Below are positions 56,919-64,000 of a DNA stretch of 64,000 nt, one piece after another. Where the stretch lies: contig CM049311.1 of NCBI GenBank assembly GCA_026874595.1, positions 9,525,676 through 9,589,675 on the forward strand, read 5' to 3'. Both the position numbers and the translations under genes were made by a program. This DNA is from Sipunculus nudus (Eukaryota > Annelida > Sipuncula > Golfingiida > Sipunculidae). Position 1 is the first letter of the stretch. Each line of letters begins with the position of its first letter. The notes beneath the pieces were generated by a model. The model worked only from the letters and a program-made list of their open reading frames with translations, was not told the DNA's origin and did not search any database.

Positions 56919-59900
56919 CTGTCATACATTCAAACACTAATTCAAATATTAATGAATGTGCAATGACGGGGAGGTTTGTGGTTATAGTTTTGCTTGATCA
57001 TTAGACCACTATGTGATGTGTTAATTAAATAATGCTCACAATACTTGTCACCTCATTGCCTACGGTAAACCACCTGCTGGAAGGCCAATGCATGCAAATA
57101 ACCCTATAACCTTAGTGGTAACGACCTTCCCGAATCGTGTATAATGTGCACGAGATTGGTTCTTCACAATTTCAACAGACGTTAACGTAATACCCTACAT
57201 GTGAAAGCAATGGGAAAGGAAAACTCTATGACGTCATTTAAGGCTTATGTGTATGTAGCAGACACTTTAGTATTCACTCTAAAATATAGACAAACATTCT
57301 CTGAATAAGATATTATATTATTGAAATAAAAATTAATCTTGGATGATCACCGAATGACGGTATAATTATAACCTGACTGAGAAACAAGAGAGTCATAACC
57401 GCCCGTGTAGTTATACAGGCATCCAGTGTAGTTATACTATTACCCCATATAACCTATACCTGCACAAACGTGCACATTCTTATATCCGAGGTCATAAAAC
57501 AAATGCGTATTGCAGTGATGATAATAATATACTTGTAATTTTTGGCATCTAATATTATTACTATTTAAAGGGAAACCAAAGATAATGCTTTATCCCACCA
57601 CAAAACGTGCCATGGTTATAAGAAGAATCATCATCCCTGTGCACACGGGATTTATCATGATTGAATAGACAATCAGAAAGTAAAACATGTCGGACTAGGA
57701 GGAACTATCACATCCTGGTACCGTGTACTCAAAACAAGAAGTACCAATAGTAATACATTAACATTTAAGCAAAAAATATACATGCTTATCGGTCAATGAT
57801 CATTCTTTCAGATTCAATGAATATTTTCTTGTCGTAGCATTGAAGTAAAACAAAGTAAAATGACATAAGATTAAATAAATGTTAGGAAAACGAAGTTCTT
57901 CAGATGCCACTAAAACGTTTCTGTAGCAGTCCAATTGTATAACGAATGAATTAAAATCAATTGCCCCCGATGCACAAAATACAGGCCTTCTTGTTGAAAC
58001 CCCATTGTTGTCACATCCAAGTGTAAAATTGTAGGACAAATTATGCCTCCGCGGTCATTATAAATCGAAAATCAAGCCCTACTTGCATATATCAAGCAGA
58101 GTGCTTTCTTACGATAAGCAGTTACTCATACACTGTTAAAGCTACGGCATACACGCACGGATGATGATAAAAGATTTTACGTCGGTTATACCTACTGTAT
58201 TTCAGTTTACAAACTGCAGGGGCATTTGCGTTGCATCGGTGGTCTGCCCATCTCTAATTATCAAACATTTGAACACAGTTTTCCCACGGAAAGTTATTAG
58301 GTTCACCTTGATTCCAGTTCCTGGAAGATTAATAAAAACGGAACTTTAAGTTTCGAAATCAAAATGTCATTGCCTTTCACACAAACAGCAAGATTTTTAT
58401 TAATTATTAATAAATAATAATTTACCAATCATTTATTAATTATTTCTCATCACTTATTTTATTTGCCTGGTTTATACATCGATCTTTGTCTCGTTAAGGA
58501 AATCCTGCTGTATTATCATGTTGTGTGCCACCCTTATAATTGTTACTACAAGGTCTCAATGAAAGAAAGTTTTCTGGCTGGATTGAATGCAAAGCGACAG
58601 AACTCAAAAGTCCATGAATCTCATCCTACTGTGTTAAACCTGAAATATATCCTTGGCAGTTTCTTTACAGTGTCTTCATCAAAGGCAAAACTGGCATAAA
58701 AAAACAAGTAGAGCTAGAAACGATGCTTAATTATTTTTAACGATTTTCATCGTCGTATTCGTCGCATCAAAAACGCGTTTTCTTGATATAAGATGTGGCA
58801 CAAAAAACCATCGCGTGTATTGTATATTGATTTCCTTTTCTTGATATTGATTTCATCCCGCCTATATTGGTGTTATAATTCCATCTGTAAACTTATACCG
58901 CTGTATTACAGTTGCTAAAAGTAACAGAATCTGCCAGATATATCAATTATTCTCATTCAGTATACCATATGTGTAAAGCTTCTTGTTTTAAAATGGCAAT
59001 TTTGCCATCATTTATGTCAAATGATATAAACTGTTCATGTTACGAATTAAGAAATAACTGCTGTAATACAGCCTATCACATTTATATATTGACGGCATAA
59101 GAAGAGTACGTAAGTAATATAAAGGTATTAACCTAATATCTTAAGTAATACGTTTTAATTAGAAAAAAATGTGGGATCCTACGTGCATCTCTAAGGCAGA
59201 CATGCTAGAAAGAATGTGTACGAGATTTCTGTGAAAATAAAATCGTAAACTCTTAAATGTCAGGATACGAGGAATATATTGTAAAACCATAAGTTTTAAA
59301 ACATAGTGGTATGGTTTTGGATCAACTTTACTCAGTGCAAATGAATAATGCAAGCTATGTAATAGGTCACTGTTGACCAGATATGATAATAGTTTCCCTT
59401 TGTCGTAGGTTCATACGTACGTATATCCTACATATGTGCCGTCTGTCCACGCCCATCGGTTATTGTGCCATGATTTTTCTAAGCCAATCCAAGCGTCACG
59501 ATACGATTTGCTAATGATGAGGCCAATTACGAATGCCTTGAAAGAAACAAGAATCGATTCCTAAAGGCATCTTTCTTTACTTGTGAAGGCTTAGAATATT
59601 ACTGTTTTTATTGGACTCTCTGTGTAGGGGAAAGTTTTGCCCTCCCTAAAGCTGTCCTCTTGTAAAACTACATTCTAAAGAAACACTTAAATGATCCAGG
59701 GCTAACTTCTAGTAGAGGTTAACCTTGCGTTAATGCTTGTCAAATGCTTGTCACATCAATTGTATCTTTAGATATTCAATATCCTTTTGGAATATCAGCC
59801 GAAAAGGGAAATGTAGATTGGAAATGAGACGTTCTTGTTGTAATGCGTGATGCCCAGAATAGAGAGTACTTGTATATGCAACCAAAGGTGTTTAAAGTTG

Positions 59901-61596
59901 TTCAGTTTGAGAGCCAAAAAATGTGATTTGTTTACACAATATGTTATTGCAACACAATATGCGTTTCTCCATCTTGTTGAAAATGACGATTGAACACAAG
60001 GGACATATCAAAATCCTTGACGCTAATTTAATCTCACAACTCATGATATGTTCGTATAATTGGCATTAATTTAACAAAAATCAAAGGCAAATAGATGTAT
60101 AAAGATATCACGTTACATATTTCAAATATTCACGTCACTCGTATTCTGGTTAAAAAAAAGTCATACTTACATTCTCATGTGAGGAGTGAAGGCTGACAAG
60201 ATCAGAGCTGCTGCTTTCTCTCAAACATGTCTGCCGGGCAGTTTTTTTGGGTACTCTTTGCTCTATTACTTTGTAGCATGCGCCATTATAATATTCCCAC
60301 AAGTCAGGGCACGCTATAATGATATAAAACCTGCACTAAGCAAGAAATCGTTTTCATTTATCTAAATCCTTGTGTAGTTTGTAAATCATATCCATCAAAT
60401 ATCCATTAAACCCACAGGGAAGGTATGTCCGTTGCGGGTAATAATTAGTATTTTAACGGTCCAAGTCTTTCTTGGTTTACTTTTAAAAGGAAAGCTCTTT
60501 GATTTGTAGCTGCAGTACGGTGATGTTTGATTTTATGAAGATAAGTGAATAATGACTGTTGTTTCTTACTTTAATGTAGTCACAAAAAATTATACCCAGT
60601 ATCATTTATAAAAAAATTAGCGTTCTTGCTGTTTAAGCACTCTTTTGAACAGATGTGAGCTATGGAACATAACACCATTTCATGTGGTTGACGGGATCAC
60701 AATTACTGTTACGGTCTAGGCATAAATATGGCATAAAGTAAGAACCTTAGTAAAACGGTTACGTTTTATTCCAGACGTGAGACGTAGTTTCGCCATCAGT
60801 TAGCGCACATTTGGGAATATATTGGTAGTGAAATAATGGCTGAATAATGTTGAGATTGACTCTTTTCTACTATTATAATATTAAATAATTAACTTTTTTA
60901 TATAACGTTTTATGGACTTTCATCGACCTCCCAGCAGGAAAAGCAGATAGGTATGTGAAGAATGATAGAAACAAGGAAGGGGACATACCGTTCAAGACAG
61001 CTGACCATAACTGCCGTATTCTTAAATACTAGTGCGGGTGCTGAATATAAAATTATGTGTGTGACAGCTTTCGTTGATGTAGCATTCCCTTCTATTGTGT
61101 ATCGAGAAACACAATTTTTTTTGGTATTAGCAGTTAGAACTGATAAACCTTTACTGGTACCATACATGTTTCCAGCAATGGGATAGTAAGGATTAGACCT
61201 ATTGTTTGCTATACCGAGATCAGATGTAACATTGATTCTTTCGGATTTGAATGTAGACTACATACTTTAACGGTTGGACCGTACATGAAGATCAGTATAC
61301 GATTTAAGTATATGTAAAGTGGGGATGATATTCCAGTTTTACCAGTCCTTGCAAGTGACACTTCTTGCACTTATCTTTAATCAACAGGGGCGGAACCAGG
61401 ATTAAGGAAAAGGACGGACCCAAAACAAGAGGACTGATCACAAAACCTAATAAAGTTTTGATTAATGTTGACTCTGCCCTTACACATACCAGTCCTTGGA
61501 TAATACCTTCAGTAACTTTAAATAATATGGAAGCACAATCTCATACTTACCCGTGGCGGTTGTGATGGCCAAGGCTAGCAGCAGAATCCCAGTCAT
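53670..61596 (-). CDS. C-type lectin / FN3 / transmembrane receptor with tyrosine-motif tail (7 exons, one in-frame TAG)
   Basis: Exons in transcript order: 61596-61551, 60313-60171, 59536-59421, 58320-58196, 56178-55870, 55164-55065, 53871-53670. Intron phases 1-0-2-1-1-2 all match, and the donor/acceptor sites are canonical except a weak FN3 donor. The roughly 346-codon product has a signal peptide (1-15), a long-form C-type lectin domain (about 17-143), an FN3 domain (about 145-240), a transmembrane helix and a 66-residue tail with five tyrosines arranged as ITAM-like, ITIM-like and YxxM motifs. Role by architecture: glycan or pathogen recognition coupled to tyrosine-kinase signalling. The lectin exon has TAG at codon 124, so this allele is either a pseudogene, a nonsense variant or a sequence error. 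No orthologue named. Confidence 0.8.
55065..55164 (-). CDS. Transmembrane exon of lectin receptor
   Basis: Acceptor CATTGCAG, donor AG/GTCAGT. Encodes VSAIVGLSLLPVFVLPIIMA, a single hydrophobic helix, followed by QRMYRKRK (the last residues across the junction), a positive stop-transfer that sets the C-terminus inside the cell. Confidence 0.85.
55870..56178 (-). CDS. FN3 exon of lectin receptor
   Basis: Acceptor TTCCCAACAG. The domain shows the FN3 Trp (PWRWTSPEG), a YSSLELTIGD strand, the LRPDKEYQSTV tyrosine corner and several N-glycosylation sequons (NNT, NRT, NST, NTT). Starts in phase 1, compatible with exon 4. The donor is uncertain: 55869 (GTTCAT) or 55884 (GTGAAT) keep phase 1; both are weak. 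Confidence 0.75.
56290..56450 (-). other. Possible alternative exon in the lectin receptor (Cys-rich)
   Basis: Open stretch after a GACTCCAG acceptor-like site with VVANLTIKGVCPLKHVDLW, DDFCFPNVCLVV and a G/GTGATA donor-like edge in phase 1. It lies directly before the FN3 exon. The incoming phase does not fit exon 4 without an internal acceptor, so it is doubtful. Confidence 0.2.
56636..56697. repeat. (TA)n microsatellite, left of foldback
   Basis: About 30 TA units with two interruptions. Confidence 0.95.
56698..56820. repeat. 61-bp inverted repeat built from a tRNA-like sequence
   Basis: Arms 56698-56758 and 56760-56820 are complementary at about 55 of 61 positions around C56759. Each arm holds GGTTCGATTCC, the pol III B-box consensus: plus at 56770-56780 and minus at 56738-56748. 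TAGCCTAGCTGG on the minus strand at 56836-56847 fits the A box. TA tracts flank both sides. It looks like a folded-back tRNA-derived SINE inserted in the lectin receptor intron. Confidence 0.8.
56862..56915. repeat. (TA)n microsatellite, right of foldback
   Basis: About 26 TA units. Confidence 0.95.
58196..58320 (-). CDS. Exon 4 of lectin receptor: EPN sugar site and in-frame TAG
   Basis: Contains NWNQGEPNN (EPN motif, associated with mannose-type binding), WENCVQMFDN, then TAG at 58254-58256, then RWADHRCNANAPAVCKLKY. Family members have a Gly or similar residue at the TAG position. WAD replaces the usual WND, losing one calcium-ligand Asn. The homology resumes immediately after the stop in the same frame, so the stop is recent or is read through. 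Confidence 0.85.
59421..59536 (-). CDS. Exon 3 of lectin receptor: WIGL core
   Basis: Acceptor TTTCAAG, donor AC/GTACGT (phase 2). Contains AWIGLEKSW and RWAWTDGTYVGY, the hydrophobic core signature of CTLDs. Joining to exon 4 restores the YTNWNQGEPNN junction exactly as the family expects, which fixes this donor over the alternative GTATGA four bases later. Confidence 0.9.
60171..60313 (-). CDS. Exon 2 of lectin receptor: first third of the C-type lectin domain
   Basis: Acceptor TTATAG, donor AAT/GTAAGT. The translation has the canonical start CPDLWEYYNGACYKV, then TARQTCLRE and DLVSLHSSHEN, the standard first half of a long-form CTLD with its extra N-terminal Cys pair. Ends in phase 0. Confidence 0.9.
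61386..61440 (+). mobile_element. hAT-like transposon terminus
   Basis: CAGGGGCGGAACCAGGATT resembles the TIR of the element at 40148 and other hAT-like ends. It lies in intron 1 of the lectin receptor. I find no partner end, so it is probably a remnant. Confidence 0.35.
61551..61596 (-). CDS. Exon 1 of lectin receptor: signal peptide
   Basis: Encodes MTGILLLALAITTAT, a short hydrophobic leader, then one base of an Ala codon before donor GTAAGT (phase 1). The next exon supplies the remaining two bases, giving an Ala just before the first lectin Cys. Confidence 0.85.
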
Positions 61597-61799
61597 TTTA
61601 AAATGTAATTAAGTCAACATTACATGGAACAATAGAGCCAGGCGGGTATGCCACTTGTGAGATTAACTGCATGTACTTATTAGATCGAAAATACAATGGA
61701 AAAAAAACCACACAGGATGCTTGTTTATCAGAATGATTCATGATTGCACCACAATACCTTCTGATGTAAACATTCATATCAATAGTCCTTGTCTGGGTG

Positions 61800-61807
61800 C
61801 TATATAT
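61800..61807 (-). promoter_or_regulatory. Candidate TATA box of the lectin receptor
   Basis: CATATATAG on the minus strand lies about 205 bp upstream of the start codon. Position is the only support. Confidence 0.25.
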
Positions 61808-61829
61808 GGATCGAGCATAAGGGCACGAA

Positions 61830-63722
61830 GCCTGTTTGTGGTCATAAACAGGCGATGTTTATGTGGATAAATAACACGTTTAATAAGACAATAATGAGAT
61901 TCCCGATCACGATGTGAATCTTAACGGACTATTACCAATGGACGGAGTATTAATTCAAATACTTTCAATTATGTTTGTTTATGTATATATCAAACGGTTT
62001 TTTTTATTATAAATTAATCTTTTGTTGCCAGCTAGGGTACGTGAGGAAGTTACATGAGGCCATTGAGGAAAGGGTTCACCCACATCAGATATAGACATAC
62101 GCGATATTCACCGACATAGAATATAGTGATAGAATCATAAAAGTAATCAATGGTCACGATATAACCACTTCATCAGACTACAGTGTGAGACATCATGTTC
62201 GTGGTTAACACACCCATGGTTACTAATCCCGACACTTTATCAGATAACGAAGTGAGAATAGCCTGCACAGTGCTTTTACCTCTGTGTATATTCAAATAGT
62301 CAGTGTAATTCCAAAATAACAGTGATCTCTGTTTATGATATTAAAACTTATGAAAGGCACACGAAGTCACTCCCAAGCCCTTTTATATTCGACGGTCATG
62401 TCATATGCGTAACTCATCACAAAGTACCACACCATCCGGCTCAAAATGATCATACATGGCCACGACAATGGTCCTGATGTCTGGCCATAACTCAATATTC
62501 ACACGAACCCATACCAAAGAACTTGACGTGTGTTAATATTTGACTTATGCTATGATCTAAATAAAAAAAGCCATTCGATGCTGTATAAGGTAATGTAAAA
62601 TATAATCATTTTAATGTGCGCTGATGATGTCGTTCTGATAACTCAAGCTTGAAGGGCTTGAAGTCATGATGGATTGTTGTTATGACCATGGCACATTAAA
62701 TCTCTTTTAACAAATGTTTCAGGTGCTCTATTATGTGACACGGGAGTAACTCGTGTTGTTGTTACATTCCGTACTCGTTGTCATGTGGGCCTTGAGTTTT
62801 CACGCTTGGTCTTGGGTCACGTGATTATCCTGGTATGTGTAGAGACACACGGCTATGTCTTTCTGGAGAGTTCCTGAAACGCGTGTTTACTGTTGAGTAG
62901 AGTCCTTAGACTGTTCGAAATCTAAAACATTTGCATCACTGTTTATTATACAAAACAAATTTGGAGGGGGTATTTCTTGTGTCAAATTAGGTCCGTGACA
63001 CTATCTTTTGTCAAACTAATCTCCTACCTGGATCATTTAACATCTGATGAATGTGCAGAAGATAATGACAATATGGTCTCTATAGGGTAAAGCTTACACA
63101 ATAATCAGTAAGTAACTCCCTGTTCAGTAAACGTGTTTTGGATGTACTGTGGGAAAATGTATTGCTCTAGTCTGTCTTACCCTATCAGAAGAGTACGTTG
63201 TAACAAGGAGAGCTCCTGCCTTCGATGCCCTTATCTGAAAAAAATCGACATACCTTGATAAATCATATTCATAATTTGTACATCAGTACCATGTGTAATT
63301 TTGATAAATTAGGAAACTGAAATCTATACAAACTGTATTTGTCTTCTTCACTCACGTAACATTCACAACTTAGTCACACGTTAGAGATATATTATATTCA
63401 CCTTTATCTACATACATATTTCTTGACTGTAACAACACCGTTTGGTGCACTATTGCCTTAGTATTTATCAGTATATGATCCAATATATGCTATCACAAAA
63501 TTTTGTATGATAAGATAAATCTATAAAAGTTTGTAACATAGGACTGCTGCATTGTAAATAATTGGAAGTGCATTCAATAAATTACTCTGACACCAGTATG
63601 TATGGTTCAGTTGTACTTGCCAGGGTTCATACAGCTTAGTATGGGGCTTCCCTTGTACAGTTATTTTGGTTTGAGCGGGTCTATTCAGCATGTGGATCCC
63701 TTGCCTAGTCATCTGTATCACC
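61830..63722. other. Upstream flank of the lectin receptor; no gene seen
   Basis: AT-rich. A 58-bp minus-strand segment at about 63179-63237 has a strong TTTTTTTCAG acceptor and a GG/GTAAGA donor and could be an untranslated or unassigned exon. Confidence 0.3.
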
Positions 63723-63744
63723 TTTATTGGTCCTGCAAGGCCAT

Positions 63745-63903
63745 TCAGTAAGGAGCTATTTTAGACTTGTAGATTTCAGAGGTTGTATTTTTAACTTGAG
63801 ATTCAGGTTTTGCGGTTTTGGGTGGTCTTGCCAAGGCACCCTGGCCACTGCTGGGAAAGTCAGTTGGCAAGAGGCTCTCTCCATGAAGGGACGCACTTGA
63901 TAC
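63745..63903 (-). CDS. Possible terminal coding exon of an unseen minus-strand gene
   Basis: After an acceptor-like GCCATGCAG, a 52-codon frame (VSSASLHGESLLPTDFP... ending KSKIAPY, TGA at 63745) is followed 16 bp later by AATAAA on the minus strand (63723-63728). Ser/Pro/Lys-rich, no domain recognised. A transposon end with a poly(A) signal is the alternative. Confidence 0.25.
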   Translation of the reverse strand, partial: VSSASLHGESLLPTDFPSSGQGALARPPKTAKPESQVKNTTSEIYKSKIAPY

Positions 63904-64000
63904 CTGCATGGCAGAATGAACATTTATAATTTAGGCCTGATGGCTTGTTAATTTGATGTAGGGGATAACTAGCGACCTGCCTTGGGTTTTATTTCTCAAG

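Noticed and set aside
60962-61186. Overlapping plus and minus frames at 60.9-61.2 kb
   Set aside because: Within intron 1 of the lectin receptor, no domain or splice support on either strand.

Overview
This window is animal nuclear DNA, AT-rich and intron-bearing, with few genes and many repeats. I think a marine lophotrochozoan, most likely a bivalve-like mollusc, is the best guess. The reasons are the abundant TA and GACA microsatellites, the dispersed GGTCA-rich repeats, a Penelope-like element with a hammerhead ribozyme, Tx1/L1-like LINE debris, and short TIR elements starting CAGGGGCG. The species is an inference, not a demonstration.

Layout. 0-7.9 kb: a 205-bp tandem repeat, a minus-strand LINE reverse-transcriptase fragment, a 23-bp minisatellite, an ACT/TTC low-complexity tract, an LTR-like repeat and a plus-strand LINE C-terminus. 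7.9-21.1 kb: a 13-kb satellite complex of three interleaved families (about 330 bp, about 150 bp and a GACCTT-rich family) with large recent internal duplications (offsets 3,354 and 5,062 bp). 21.1-31 kb: a LINE endonuclease fragment, an old 0.68-kb tandem repeat, a small TIR element flanked by TA, and non-coding DNA. 31.1-38.4 kb: a three-exon plus-strand gene for a 374-residue type I membrane protein with one Ig domain and a cytoplasmic tail bearing three PPxY motifs. 39-50.5 kb: a TIR/TSD-bounded DNA transposon, a decayed Penelope-like element ending in a hammerhead ribozyme, a LINE 3' end, and an inverted second copy of the LTR. 53.7-61.6 kb: a seven-exon minus-strand gene for a C-type lectin / fibronectin III / transmembrane receptor whose tail carries ITAM-like, ITIM-like and YxxM tyrosine motifs. 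Its lectin domain holds an in-frame TAG. The last kilobase may hold a terminal exon of another minus-strand gene.

The two receptor genes point toward each other (tail to tail, about 15 kb apart). Both are single-pass surface receptors with phase-1 domain exons and signalling-type tails, so this looks like an innate-recognition or cell-adhesion receptor neighbourhood. Nothing in the sequence shows that they act together. The satellite complex is notable for repeated CTCF-like and nuclear-receptor-like motifs and for a nested hairpin in its 150-bp monomer, one copy of which shows a compensatory change.
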